Shown: in pieces, positions 16,821 through 25,972 of the stretch
Numbering within the stretch: position 1 is the stretch's first letter
Layout of the letters: each line of letters opens with the position of its first letter
NCBI RefSeq assembly: GCF_001244735.1
Contig: NZ_LN868937.1
Coordinates: 1,398,946-1,462,945, forward strand
Direction of reading: 5' to 3'
From: Bacillus andreraoultii
Lineage (GTDB): Bacteria > Bacillota > Bacilli > Bacillales > Caldibacillaceae
Length of the DNA stretch: 64,000 bases
Made by a program: the position numbers and the translations under genes
The notes under the pieces: generated by a model
Seen by the model: only the letters and a program-made list of their open reading frames with translations
What the model was told of the DNA's origin: nothing
Databases searched by the model: none

Positions 16821-18167
16821 ATGGCTTTTCGTTATTTGCCGATGACTGAACAAGATAAAAAGGAAATGTTAGATAAAATAGGCGTTCGTTCAGTCGATGA
16901 ACTGTTTTCGGATATTCCTGAGGCGGTTCGATTTAAAGGACAATTAAACATAAAAGAAGCAAAATCAGAAACTGCACTATTTAAAGAACTATCTAATATG
17001 GCTGAAAAGAATGTGCATGTTAAAAAATACACAAGTTTTCTGGGTGCAGGTGTATATGACCATTATATTCCGTCTATAGTCGACCATGTTATTTCACGAT
17101 CGGAATTTTATACGGCTTACACACCGTATCAGCCGGAAATTTCTCAAGGGGAATTACAGGCGATTTTTGAATTCCAAACAATGATTTGTGAATTAACTGG
17201 AATGGATGTTGCTAATTCATCGATGTATGACGGTGGGACCGCTCTAGCGGAAGCGGCTATGCTTGCAGCAGGCCAAACGAAAAGAGGAACCATTCTTTTA
17301 TCTGAAGCTATCCATCCGGAATATAAAGATGTTGTAAAGACTTATGCAAAAGGGCAAAAAATTGAAGTAAAGGAAATCCCACTAACGAATGGTGTTACCG
17401 ATATGGAGGTTTTAAAATCACAGTTAACAGATGACGTTGCAGCAGTACTTGTTCAATACCCAAACTTTTTTGGTAGAATTGAACGCTTAAAAGAACTAGA
17501 ACCAATTATACATGGTAATAAATCATTGTTTGTTGTATCTGCTAATCCAGTTGCCTTAGGAATTTTAGCACCTCCTGGTCAATTTGGTGCGGATATTGTA
17601 ACAGGAGATGCTCAACCATTTGGTATTCCACAATCTTTTGGCGGACCGCACTGTGGTTTCTTTGCGGTAACAAAAAAATTAATGCGTAAAATTCCTGGTC
17701 GATTAGTAGGACAAACGATAGATGAAGAGGGACGTCGTGGCTTTGTATTAACTTTACAAGCAAGAGAACAACATATTCGAAGAGAAAAAGCGACTTCAAA
17801 TATTTGCTCGAACCAAGCGTTGAATGCATTAGCTGCGAGTGTAGCTATGTCTGCTCTTGGAAAAAAAGGTATTCGAGAAATGGCCATTGCAAATATGGAA
17901 AAAGCGAATTATGCAAAAAATAAATTTCAAGAAATTGGAATTGAAATTGCTTATGAAGGGCCCTTCTTTAATGAATTTGTTGTGAAACTAGATAAACCAA
18001 TTCACGACTTGTCGGAACATTTGTTAGAAAAAGGTATGATTGCTGGGTATGACTTAGGAAATGTAGATGAGAAGTACTCTGGTCAAATGCTTATCTGTGT
18101 GACTGAAGTCCGAACAAAAGAAGAAATTGATCAATTCGTTATGGAAGTGGGTGCTTATCATGAATAA
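16821..18167 (+). CDS. gcvPA: Glycine dehydrogenase (decarboxylating) subunit 1
   Basis: 448 residues, the N-terminal half of the split P protein. With GcvPB it decarboxylates glycine using pyridoxal phosphate and loads the aminomethyl group onto the lipoyl arm of H protein. It has the type I aminotransferase-like fold; segments such as [17 protein letters not shown] and [15 protein letters not shown]-like [18 protein letters not shown] are characteristic. ATG 16821 is preferred because AGAGGGGAAATG lies upstream and the length then equals the B. subtilis protein. The PLP lysine is in the partner subunit. It overlaps gcvPB by 8 bases. Confidence 0.95.
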   Translation: MAFRYLPMTEQDKKEMLDKIGVRSVDELFSDIPEAVRFKGQLNIKEAKSETALFKELSNMAEKNVHVKKYTSFLGAGVYDHYIPSIVDHVISRSEFYTAYTPYQPEISQGELQAIFEFQTMICELTGMDVANSSMYDGGTALAEAAMLAAGQTKRGTILLSEAIHPEYKDVVKTYAKGQKIEVKEIPLTNGVTDMEVLKSQLTDDVAAVLVQYPNFFGRIERLKELEPIIHGNKSLFVVSANPVALGILAPPGQFGADIVTGDAQPFGIPQSFGGPHCGFFAVTKKLMRKIPGRLVGQTIDEEGRRGFVLTLQAREQHIRREKATSNICSNQALNALAASVAMSALGKKGIREMAIANMEKANYAKNKFQEIGIEIAYEGPFFNEFVVKLDKPIHDLSEHLLEKGMIAGYDLGNVDEKYSGQMLICVTEVRTKEEIDQFVMEVGAYHE

Positions 18168-19620
18168 GGAAAACATGCCGCTTATTTTTGAAATAACTAA
18201 ACCCGGTAGAATCGGTTATTCATTACCTGAAAGAGATGTACCTGAGGTCGGTATAGAATCTTTAATCCCAAATGAGTACATTCGTATGGAAGAGCCAAAT
18301 CTTCCGGAAGTTTCCGAGCTTGATATTATGCGACATTATACAGCTCTTTCGAAGAGAAATCATGGCGTTGATTCAGGATTTTATCCGCTTGGTTCTTGTA
18401 CAATGAAATATAACCCAAAAATAAATGAAGATGTGGCAAGACTACCTGGATTTGCTCATGTTCATCCGCTTCAAGATGAACGAACTGTTCAAGGTTCTTT
18501 AGAATTAATGTATGATTTAATGGAACAATTAAAAGAGATTACTGGTATGGACGAGGTAACATTACAACCGGCAGCTGGTGCACATGGTGAATGGACAGGA
18601 CTCATGTTAATACGTGCCTTTCATGAGGCGAATGGAGATTTTCATAAAACAAAAGTAATTGTACCAGATACAGCCCATGGTACAAACCCAGCATCCGCAA
18701 CTGTTGCAGGATTTGAAACGATTACAGTTAAATCGAATGAAAATGGCCTTGTAGATCTCGATGATTTAAGACGTGTTGTTGGAGCGGATACGGCTGCACT
18801 CATGTTAACAAATCCGAATACGCTAGGCTTATTTGAGGAAGATATTGTTGAAATAGCGGAAATCATCCATGGCGTTGGTGGTAAAATCTACTATGATGGT
18901 GCGAATTTAAATGCAATTATGGGGAAAGCACGACCGGGTGATATGGGATTTGATGTTGTTCATTTAAATCTTCACAAAACATTCACTGGCCCTCATGGTG
19001 GAGGAGGTCCGGGTAGTGGTCCTGTAGGAGTGAAGAAAGATTTAATTCCATTTTTGCCTAAGCCGGTGTTAGTAAAGCGTGATGAGAGTTACCATTTTGA
19101 TTACGACCTACCACAATCAATTGGTCGAGTAAAACCATTTTATGGCAACTTTGGAATTAATGTTCGTGCGTATACATATATTCGTACAATGGGACCCGAT
19201 GGTTTGCGAGAAGTTACAGAAAATGCAGTGATTAATGCAAATTATATGATGCGTTCACTCGAACCTTACTATGACTTACCATATGATCGTCATTGTAAAC
19301 ATGAATTTGTAATCAGTGGTAGACGTCAGAAAAAACTAGGAGTTCGTACACTAGATATTGCTAAGAGATTACTGGATTTTGGGTTTCATCCACCAACAAT
19401 TTACTTTCCATTAAATGTGGAAGAATGTATGATGATTGAGCCGACAGAAACAGAATCAAAAGAAACATTAGATGCGTTTATCGATACAATGATTCAAATC
19501 GCAAAAGAGACAGAGGAAAACCCTGAAATTGTTCAAGAAGCTCCACATTCAACAGTTGTTAGCCGACTTGATGAAACAAAAGCGGCCCGGAATCCGATTT
19601 TACGTTATATAAAAGAGTAA
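18160..19620 (+). CDS. gcvPB: Glycine dehydrogenase (decarboxylating) subunit 2
   Basis: 486 residues, the PLP-binding half of the P protein. The PLP lysine lies in [18 protein letters not shown] (about 270-287), and a Gly-rich loop and AHGTNPA segment are present as in the family. It overlaps the end of gcvPA (ATGAATAA). The ribosome binding region GGAAGTGGGTG lies inside gcvPA. Length matches B. subtilis GcvPB (about 488). A strong terminator follows immediately. The H protein and lipoamide dehydrogenase of the system are encoded elsewhere. Confidence 0.95.
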   Translation: MNKENMPLIFEITKPGRIGYSLPERDVPEVGIESLIPNEYIRMEEPNLPEVSELDIMRHYTALSKRNHGVDSGFYPLGSCTMKYNPKINEDVARLPGFAHVHPLQDERTVQGSLELMYDLMEQLKEITGMDEVTLQPAAGAHGEWTGLMLIRAFHEANGDFHKTKVIVPDTAHGTNPASATVAGFETITVKSNENGLVDLDDLRRVVGADTAALMLTNPNTLGLFEEDIVEIAEIIHGVGGKIYYDGANLNAIMGKARPGDMGFDVVHLNLHKTFTGPHGGGGPGSGPVGVKKDLIPFLPKPVLVKRDESYHFDYDLPQSIGRVKPFYGNFGINVRAYTYIRTMGPDGLREVTENAVINANYMMRSLEPYYDLPYDRHCKHEFVISGRRQKKLGVRTLDIAKRLLDFGFHPPTIYFPLNVEECMMIEPTETESKETLDAFIDTMIQIAKETEENPEIVQEAPHSTVVSRLDETKAARNPILRYIKE

Positions 19621-19627
19621 TTTAAAA

Positions 19628-19667
19628 AATAACAACCGTTCTAGTTGATCGGTTGTTATTTTATTTC
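19628..19667 (+). terminator. Terminator of the gcv operon
   Basis: AATAACAACCG (19628-19638) and CGGTTGTTATT (19650-19660) form a perfect 11-bp stem followed by TTATTTC. Confidence 0.85.
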
Positions 19668-19747
19668 GTATTAAGAAGGGTTGGTATATGGGTAGCATGT
19701 GTTACCGGTTACTGGAGTATTGCCAGCACCACTTCTTTCCCGTTAAC

Positions 19748-20125
19748 TTATTTTCCAACTTTAATTCGGCCTGTCCATTTTTTAAAGCCGCCCTTTAGTT
19801 GATATAGTTGCTTGTAACCTTTTTTATAAAGCATTTGAGCCGCTCTACCACTTCGACTCGCACCTTGGCAGTATAAATAGACGGGTTTATCTGGACGGAT
19901 TTCTTTCATCCGCATTTTTAATTGTGTTAATGGTATGTTTCTTGCACCTAAAATATGGCCTGATTCATACTCATTCGGTTCACGAACGTCAATTAACTGT
20001 GCCTTTCGGTAACCTTCAATAAATTCCTCTTGTGTTAATGTGTTGATTATTTTCTTTTGGTAAAAATAATTAAATAACCAATAACCTAGTAGTGCAAAGA
20101 TAATTATAATCAAGACATATATCAT
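19748..20125 (-). CDS. yqhL: Membrane-anchored rhodanese-like protein YqhL
   Basis: 125 residues. An N-terminal transmembrane helix (about 1-18) is followed by a single rhodanese domain (about 33-122) with LIDVREPNEYESGHI and the active-site loop YCQGASRSG, which contains the catalytic Cys. Rhodaneses move sulfane sulfur; the physiological acceptor of this small membrane version is not known. ATG 20125 follows AAAGGGGGAAC; an in-frame ATG 18 bases upstream overlaps that site. The gene sits tail to tail with gcvPB and diverges from nrdJ, as yqhL does near the gcv operon in B. subtilis. Confidence 0.85.
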   Translation of the reverse strand: MIYVLIIIIFALLGYWLFNYFYQKKIINTLTQEEFIEGYRKAQLIDVREPNEYESGHILGARNIPLTQLKMRMKEIRPDKPVYLYCQGASRSGRAAQMLYKKGYKQLYQLKGGFKKWTGRIKVGK

Positions 20126-20515
20126 GTTTGTTCCCCCTTTCACTCATACTTGTGCACTAATTAATATTATATAAGTGAAACGCGATGAACGCAAAATAAT
20201 TTGGGAATCCATAATCATTTTTCCACCAATTTTTAGAGTTTCAATACTTTATTTTTATGATTACGTCTGATAGAATTTATTCTTGTTGAAAGAAAAAACT
20301 AAAACCGACAAAGATAGTTTAAAAGTCATTTTTTTTAGGAGGTCTTGACAAAATTAGTCGAATATGCTTTTAAACACAATATATAGATGATAAAAATATT
20401 TTACGGCACTATATATTGAATATGTAGTCTTTATATGATATTGTAAAAAGTATAATAAATAACTAGTTTTTTACTAGAATTGTGATTTTATCATGTTAAT
20501 AAAGGAGATGGATGT
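20126..20515 (+). promoter_or_regulatory. Upstream region of nrdJ with sigma-A promoter and two NrdR boxes
   Basis: A TTGACA -35 at 20345-20350 has a possible -10 (TTTTAA) 17 bases on. Two NrdR-type boxes follow: ACACAATATATAGATG at 20374-20389 and GCACTATATATTGAAT at 20406-20421. Their starts are 32 bp apart, the three-turn spacing expected for NrdR, which represses ribonucleotide reductase genes when dATP is high. No cobalamin riboswitch core was seen. The remaining AT-rich sequence, including TATAATAAAT around 20450, may hold another promoter. Confidence 0.7.
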
Positions 20516-21334
20516 ATGGCTGTTGCATTTAAAGAGACACCAAAACTAAATACTAAAAAGCTGAATGAAGCGATTCGTCTTTTTCCACAAGTTCATCCAA
20601 TTACGGAAGATATGAAAACGACATTTAAAGGTGTATCTAGACTCGTCATGCTCGATCGCTATTCATTTAAAGACACTGAAAAGTTGACTTTATCTGAAGG
20701 CGATTTTGTTGTGTTAACTGTAAAAGAAGATCCTAAATTTCCAGCGAGAGGATTAGGTTACATTGTAAACATTGATTGGGAGCAAAAGAAAGCTTCTATA
20801 TTAGTAGAAGAAGAGTATCGAGGTGTTCTGGATACAGAAGAAGAAAGAGAATCAGGTATCATTACCCGATCATTGGATGTTATTGAAAAACCGCTAGAAA
20901 TCTATTATGAACAAATTGCTAAACGGAATGCAACAGGCCTTGCAGAAGTTGAAGACACAGAGGAAAAACGACAAGAATGGACCCGGAAGTTTTATGAAGA
21001 GCTTGTCCAGTTAAACTTCATCCCGGCTGGTCGTGTTCTTTACGGGGCTGGTTCAAATAAGGAAGTTACTTATTTTAACTGTTACGTCATGCCTTTTGTA
21101 CAAGACTCGCGTGAAGGTATTTCTGAACATCGGAAAAAAGTAATGGAAATTATGAGTCGAGGTGGAGGAGTTGGTACGAATGGTTCGACATTAAGACCTC
21201 GAAATACATTAGCAAGAGGCGTAAACGGTAAATCAAGTGGTTCTGTCTCATGGTTAGATGACATCGCGAAACTAACTCATCTTGTTGAACAAGGTGGATC
21301 AAGACGCGGTGCTCAGATGATAATGTTAGCGGAT
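20516..21334 (+). CDS. nrdJ: Class II (B12-dependent) ribonucleotide reductase, exon 1
   Basis: First 273 codons of an 849-residue adenosylcobalamin-dependent ribonucleoside reductase, which makes deoxyribonucleotides without oxygen or iron. This part holds the N-terminal domain and the first active-site strand, YFNCYVMPF, with one of the redox cysteines, and ends in RRGAQMIMLAD. The ATG at 20516 follows AAAGGAGATGGATGT. The frame meets TAA immediately after GAT at 21332-21334, but the missing WHPDI motif of the family follows 373 bases later in register, across a group I intron. Unspliced RNA would give a 273-residue fragment with no radical site. Confidence 0.92.
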
Positions 21335-21707
21335 TAAGAAATATTGTGACAAATTAATGAACAGACATTTGGAAAAGAAGAACAATTTGTCTAGATGTTA
21401 GTCCGCGTCATTCAGAAGATGAATGACTAGAAAATCGGGTGAATTGCGGGGAAATCCTTAGAGGCTAACAAGCTACAACGTGACTGGAAACGGTGAGCGT
21501 GAATGCTTAAAAATTGTTAGCATTGGACAATCCGCAGCCAAGCGTCATTGGGCATAGGTAATGGCGAAGGTTCAACGACTAGGGAGTGAGTCCCAACAAT
21601 AATCTCCCATAAGCGCCCGACCCCTACTAGAGAGCTAGAGGGTGATGATATAGTCTAGTCCGACTGCAAAAAGGCAGTGTAATATCCTGAAAGGGACGGT
21701 AATAACG
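21335..21707 (+). ncRNA. Group I self-splicing intron in nrdJ
   Basis: 373 nt without an open frame. Helices read from the sequence: P1, exon GCGGAT (ending 21334) with guide GTCCGC at 21401-21406, giving the required U-G pair at the splice site; P2, 21407-21413 with 21421-21427; P3, TCGGG 21435 with CCCGA 21616; P4, TGCGG 21445 with CCGCA 21532; P5, GCTAAC with GTTAGC around 21463 and 21516; P6, GTCATT with AATGGC; P7, GACTA 21577 with TAGTC 21651; P7.1, GGGA/TCCC; P8, 21621-21642; P9, ACTGC/GCAGT. The last intron base is G. P7.1 suggests subgroup IA. Removal restores LAD-WHPDI exactly. No homing endonuclease gene is present. Confidence 0.93.
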
Positions 21708-23438
21708 TGGCACCCTGATATAATTGAATTTATCATATCGAAAATGCAAAACCCAAGAATATTACGATTCTTAATTGAAAATACCGAAGACGAACAAATT
21801 AAAAAACTTGCTGAAGAGAAATTGAAATTTATTCCGTTAAAAGAAAAAGAGCGGACAATGTACGAAGGAATTGTTCGATTCAAAGATATTCCTGGCTTTG
21901 GTGGATTTACGAAAGAAATCATTGAAGACGCTGAAGAAAAATTACGTGATGGTGGAACGTATGATGTTAACAATCCAGAATTTTTAACGGGGGCTAATAT
22001 TTCCGTATGTATTACAAAAGAATTTATGGAAGCTGTTGAAAATGATAGTGAATATGAACTACGCTTCCCGGACGTAGAGAGATATAATCCGGAAGAAATG
22101 AAAGAATATAACGAAAAATGGCATGAAGTCGGCGATGTTCGAGAATGGGAAAAAAGTGGGTTTCGTGTTCGCACTTACCGTAAAATCAAGGCAAAAGAAT
22201 TATGGAATTTGATAAATATTTGTGCAACATATTCAGCAGAACCTGGAATTTTCTTTATCGACAATGCGAATGATATGACAAATGCCCGCGCCTACGGACA
22301 AAAAGTTGTCGCAACAAATCCGTGTGGAGAACAACCGCTCGCACCATATTCTGTATGTAATTTAGCTGCAGTAAATTTGGCAAATATGGTCAATAGAGAA
22401 ACAAAACAAGTGGACTTTGAAAAATTAAAACAAACGGTTAGAACCGGAGTAAGAATGCAAGATAATGTCATTAATGCGACTCCATACTTTTTAGAAGAAA
22501 ATAAAAAACAAGCGCTTGGTGAACGCCGGGTAGGTCTTGGTGTAATGGGTCTTGCCGATTTACTCATTTATTGTGAAAAAGAATATGGATCTAGTGAAGG
22601 AAATGAGCTTGTCGACAGAGTGTTTGAAATAATTGCGACGACAGCTTATCGTGAATCTGTTGAATTGGCGAAAGAAAAAGGTAGTTTCCCATTTTTAGTT
22701 GGTGAAACCGAAGAAGAAACAAATCGTTTACGTGCTGCTTTTATCGAAACGGGCTATATGAAGAAAATGCCTGAAGATATAAGAAAATCCATACTAGAAA
22801 ACGGAATTCGCAATTCTCATTTGCTAACCGTTGCGCCAACTGGATCCACAGGTACAATGGTTGGGGTATCAACGGGTCTTGAACCTTACTTCTCCTTCAC
22901 CTATTATCGAAGTGGTCGTCTTGGTAAATTTATTGAAGTGAAGGCAGAAATTGTTCAAGAATATTTAGATAAACATCCAGAAGTTTCATCTGATGAATTA
23001 CCGAATTGGTTCGTTACAGCAATGGAATTAGCACCGGAAGCCCATGCCGATGTTCAATGTGTGATCCAACGTTGGGTTGATTCATCAATTAGCAAGACCG
23101 TTAATGCACCACAAGGATATACAGTAGAGCAAGTACAAAAAGTATATGAACGTCTTTACAATGGCGGTGCAAAGGGTGGAACGGTGTATGTTGATGGAAG
23201 TCGTGATTCCCAAGTATTAACATTGAAAGCTGAAGAAAACAGTCATCAAGAAGAACATCATCATGATATACCAAAAGTTGTACTTGTTGAAACGATTCAA
23301 GATCTTCGTTCAACAGATGTGACAATTGGTTCTGAAATTGGCGATACTTGTCCGGTTTGTCGCAAGGGAAAAGTGAAAGAGATTGGTGGTTGCAACACTT
23401 GTGATAACTGCGGAGCTCAATTAAAATGTGGTTTGTAA
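21708..23438 (+). CDS. nrdJ: Class II (B12-dependent) ribonucleotide reductase, exon 2
   Basis: 576 codons continuing the reductase in phase. It begins WHPDIIEFI, joined to exon 1. It contains NPCGEQPL (the active-site thiyl-radical cysteine loop), GLGVMGLADLL, and PTGSTGTMVGVSTG, all diagnostic for NrdJ/NrdA-type barrels. The C-terminus has CPVCRKGKV and CNTCDNCGAQLKCGL, a zinc-ribbon-like region with the cysteines that re-reduce the active site. The first ATG after the intron (21744) is internal and has no ribosome binding site, so it should not be taken as a gene start. A class II enzyme needs coenzyme B12. Confidence 0.92.
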   Translation, partial: WHPDIIEFIISKMQNPRILRFLIENTEDEQIKKLAEEKLKFIPLKEKERTMYEGIVRFKDIPGFGGFTKEIIEDAEEKLRDGGTYDVNNPEFLTGANISVCITKEFMEAVENDSEYELRFPDVERYNPEEMKEYNEKWHEVGDVREWEKSGFRVRTYRKIKAKELWNLINICATYSAEPGIFFIDNANDMTNARAYGQKVVATNPCGEQPLAPYSVCNLAAVNLANMVNRETKQVDFEKLKQTVRTGVRMQDNVINATPYFLEENKKQALGERRVGLGVMGLADLLIYCEKEYGSSEGNELVDRVFEIIATTAYRESVELAKEKGSFPFLVGETEEETNRLRAAFIETGYMKKMPEDIRKSILENGIRNSHLLTVAPTGSTGTMVGVSTGLEPYFSFTYYRSGRLGKFIEVKAEIVQEYLDKHPEVSSDELPNWFVTAMELAPEAHADVQCVIQRWVDSSISKTVNAPQGYTVEQVQKVYERLYNGGAKGGTVYVDGSRDSQVLTLKAEENSHQEEHHHDIPKVVLVETIQDLRSTDVTIGSEIGDTCPVCRKGKVKEIGGCNTCDNCGAQLKCGL

Positions 23439-23682
23439 TCAACAGTTAAGAATTGTATGTGACCTTAAAATAAAATCATTCTGTTTTTAAACAGATGTAT
23501 CGATGAAAATAACGCCGATTGGCTGTCTTGTTAAAGATGAAAAAAGAGGCGGAGTTTGACAAAAATAAAATACATGTTTATTAACAAGAAGCTTTCCTTT
23601 TGCCTTATGCGTTAAGAAAGTAGAAGTTGAATTGAATAATATTTACTTTCTTATTCCTTTTAAAATGTATGAAATGAAGATT

Positions 23683-23717
23683 AGGGTAACAACTCCATGC
23701 TGAGTCGTTACCCTTTT
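23683..23717 (+). terminator. Rho-independent terminator downstream of nrdJ
   Basis: AGGGTAAC (23683-23690) pairs with GTTACCCT (23707-23714), extended by ACTC/GAGT inside, and is followed by TTTT. It lies about 245 bp after nrdJ. Confidence 0.6.
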
Positions 23718-23901
23718 GTAATAGATTGAGCTATGGGTGCTAGGAAAAATGTCACTTTGTAGGATAAAATTCGGTTGTAAATCGAAGGAATTGATAAAAA
23801 ACTTTGGACTTGATCCTTTAGACAACCAAAGAAACTAAGGTTTGCTTGATGAGAAAGAAAGTTTTTCGACTTTGATGTAGCTGCTAGATCCTTCCTATTA
23901 G

Positions 23902-23939
23902 CAAAAAAGACAATAGAATGCCAAAGCACTCTACTGTCT
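23902..23939 (-). terminator. Terminator of asnS
   Basis: On the minus strand AGACAGTAGAGTGC pairs with GCATTCTATTGTCT through two G-U pairs and is followed by six Ts. It ends about 20 bp after the asnS stop. Confidence 0.8.
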
Positions 23940-23960
23940 TCGTGTATAAACTTAGTTTAA

Positions 23961-25352
23961 TTAAAATTCTGCATTTCCTGGTGTACGTGGGAACGGTATT
24001 ACATCGCGAATGTTCTTCATTCCAGTTAAGTACATAACAAGTCGTTCAAAACCAATTCCATAGCCAGAATGCTTTGTACCACCGTATTTTCTAAGCTCGA
24101 GATACCACCAGTAGTCTTCTTCCGTCATTCCAAGCTCTTTAATTCTATTTGCAAGAACATCTTCTCTTTCTTCACGTTGACTTCCCCCAATTAACTCACC
24201 AATACCGGGAACTAATAGGTCAGTAGCAGCCACTGTTTTACCATCGTCGTTTGCTCTCATATAAAATGCTTTAATTTCTTTCGGATAATCGGTTACGAAA
24301 ACAGGACGTTTATAAATTTCCTCGCTAAGATAACGTTCATGTTCTGTTTGTAAATCCATTCCCCATTCAACAGGGTAGTCAAATTTCTTACCAGAGTTTT
24401 TTAACAATTCAACAGCTTCTGTATACGTAACTCTGCCGAAATCAGATTCTACTGCATTCTTTAATCTGTCAATAAGCGTCTTATCAATAAAACGGTTGAA
24501 GAAGGCCATTTCTTCAGGGGCATGTTCAAAAATGTAATGAATGACATACTTGACCATTTCTTCACCGAGATCCATAATATCTGGTAATTCTGCAAAGGCA
24601 ACTTCTGGCTCAATCATCCAGAATTCTGCTGCATGTCTCGCTGTATTTGAATTTTCAGCCCTAAAGGTTGGACCAAAAGTATACACATTTCGGAAAGCGA
24701 GTGCAAAGGATTCTGCATTTAATTGACCACTAACAGTTAAGTTCGTTTCTTGACCGAAGAAATCTGCGCTGTCATCTACTTTTCCATCTTCAGTTTTTGG
24801 GAGCTGGTTCAAATTCATTGATGTGACGCGAAACATTTCCCCAGCACCTTCCGTATCACTTCCGGTTATAATCGGTGTATGGACATAAACAAATCCTTTT
24901 TCTTGAAAGAACTTATGTATGGCGTAAGACGCTAGAGATCTTACTCTGAAAACAGCTGAAAAGGTATTTGTTCTTGGACGTAAATGTGCAATCGTTCTTA
25001 AATATTCAAGGGAATGTCTCTTTTTTTGTAAAGGATAATCCCCGTCTGATAACCCTTCAATACAAATTTTTGTTGCTTTAATTTCAAAAGGCTGTTTCAT
25101 CTCTGGTGTCAAAACAAATTCACCTTCTACTAATACAGAAGAGCTGATTGGTAATTTTGTAATTTCTTTGAAGTTGTCAAGAGATTCCTCGAAAACGACT
25201 TGTACACTTTTAAAAAATGTTCCGTCATTTAATTCCATAAATCCAATCGTTTTGGAGTCACGAAGCGTACGAATCCATCCTGAAAGTTGAACCGTTTTGT
25301 CCTTGTAATTTTCTTGATTTCTGTATAAATCTTTTACTACAGTCCTTATCAT
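23961..25352 (-). CDS. asnS: Asparaginyl-tRNA synthetase
   Basis: 463-residue class IIb aminoacyl-tRNA synthetase that charges tRNA-Asn. The N-terminal OB-fold anticodon-binding domain (about 15-100, [14 protein letters not shown]) is followed by the class II catalytic core with motif 2 ([21 protein letters not shown]) and motif 3 ([11 protein letters not shown]). It is longer than the ~430-residue B. subtilis AsnS and carries an insertion around 190-210 ([19 protein letters not shown]), as in Clostridium-type enzymes. It sits alone between nrdJ and yqhO, not at the usual asnS locus near dinG, and is preceded by an Asn T-box. A second asnS elsewhere in the genome is possible. Confidence 0.92.
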   Translation of the reverse strand: MIRTVVKDLYRNQENYKDKTVQLSGWIRTLRDSKTIGFMELNDGTFFKSVQVVFEESLDNFKEITKLPISSSVLVEGEFVLTPEMKQPFEIKATKICIEGLSDGDYPLQKKRHSLEYLRTIAHLRPRTNTFSAVFRVRSLASYAIHKFFQEKGFVYVHTPIITGSDTEGAGEMFRVTSMNLNQLPKTEDGKVDDSADFFGQETNLTVSGQLNAESFALAFRNVYTFGPTFRAENSNTARHAAEFWMIEPEVAFAELPDIMDLGEEMVKYVIHYIFEHAPEEMAFFNRFIDKTLIDRLKNAVESDFGRVTYTEAVELLKNSGKKFDYPVEWGMDLQTEHERYLSEEIYKRPVFVTDYPKEIKAFYMRANDDGKTVAATDLLVPGIGELIGGSQREEREDVLANRIKELGMTEEDYWWYLELRKYGGTKHSGYGIGFERLVMYLTGMKNIRDVIPFPRTPGNAEF

Positions 25353-25380
25353 AGTTAGCCTCCTAATGGTAATTTTTTAC

Positions 25381-25645
25381 AAAAAAAGCCTTCTATCCCC
25401 AACATAAAGGACGAAAGGCAAACTTCCGCGGTACCACCCAAATTGTCATCATCTGACCAACTTTAAAGCTAATATTGCTTTCCCAGTCGTTAAAGTGCTG
25501 GTAACGTCTAAGCCTACTAAAGATATCCCATTCGGTTAGATCTCAAAGGTGTTTTTCATACATTGCTTCATCACCAGGCTTTCACCGTCCCTGACTCGCT
25601 ACCTGATGATAGCAAAAACTACTTTCCTCTTCATCGATTTACGTG
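25381..25645 (-). promoter_or_regulatory. T-box riboswitch (Asn) controlling asnS
   Basis: Read on the minus strand, it starts with a stem I region (GATGAAGAGGAAAGTAG, then GCGAGTCAGGGACGGTGAAAGCC). An AAC triplet, the Asn codon, lies in a GAGATCTAACCGAA specifier-like loop. The T-box core GGGTGGTACCGCGG occupies 25426-25439. The terminator stem GCCTTTCGTCC with GG-ATAGAAGGC is followed by seven Ts ending at 25381. Uncharged tRNA-Asn would be expected to favour the antiterminator and switch asnS on. Confidence 0.93.
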
Positions 25646-25972
25646 TATTAAATAAAAAAAAACAATTTTCATTGTAATAATTTATCATAAAACATCATAT
25701 TTTGTCTAGTTCGCTTATAGTTTTGAAACTTAAATGTTTAACATTTGACGTTAATAAGTCAAAAGGTATACAAATGAAATGATAAAATGATGAAAATGGG
25801 AATTAAAAAGAATGAAATCAAACAAATTCTTCAACATAATCTTGAAATTTTCATAAAAAAGCTTGCCAACAGTACTATTTTCAAGACGAAACGATTAATA
25901 TTGAATGATAAAGTAAAATGTTTATTTCCGACTTTCGTTTGTCAAAGAATAACGATACGGGGGCGGTTACAA

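Larger units (their letters stand above)
23439..23960. other. Intergenic region between nrdJ and asnS
   Basis: 522 bp with no supported gene. It holds a plus-strand hairpin (23683-23717) and the asnS terminator (23902-23939). Short open frames on the minus strand have no ribosome binding site and no recognisable product. Confidence 0.6.

Noticed and set aside
21635-22174. Minus-strand open frame across the intron end and exon 2
   Set aside because: It lies opposite nrdJ, has no ribosome binding site or recognisable product, and is Ser/Phe-rich as expected for an antisense shadow.
20516-23438. nrdJ as a frameshifted or broken gene with two separate frames
   Set aside because: The halves join exactly in phase when 21335-21707 is removed, and that stretch folds as a group I intron, so it is an intron rather than decay. 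The ATG at 21744 is internal.
23643-23929. Short minus-strand open frames between nrdJ and asnS
   Set aside because: They overlap each other in different frames, lack ribosome binding sites, and one overlaps the asnS terminator.
25787-25972. 62-codon N-terminal extension of YqhO
   Set aside because: No convincing ribosome binding site, no family match, and the ATG at 25973 with GGGGGCGG upstream gives the standard patatin start.
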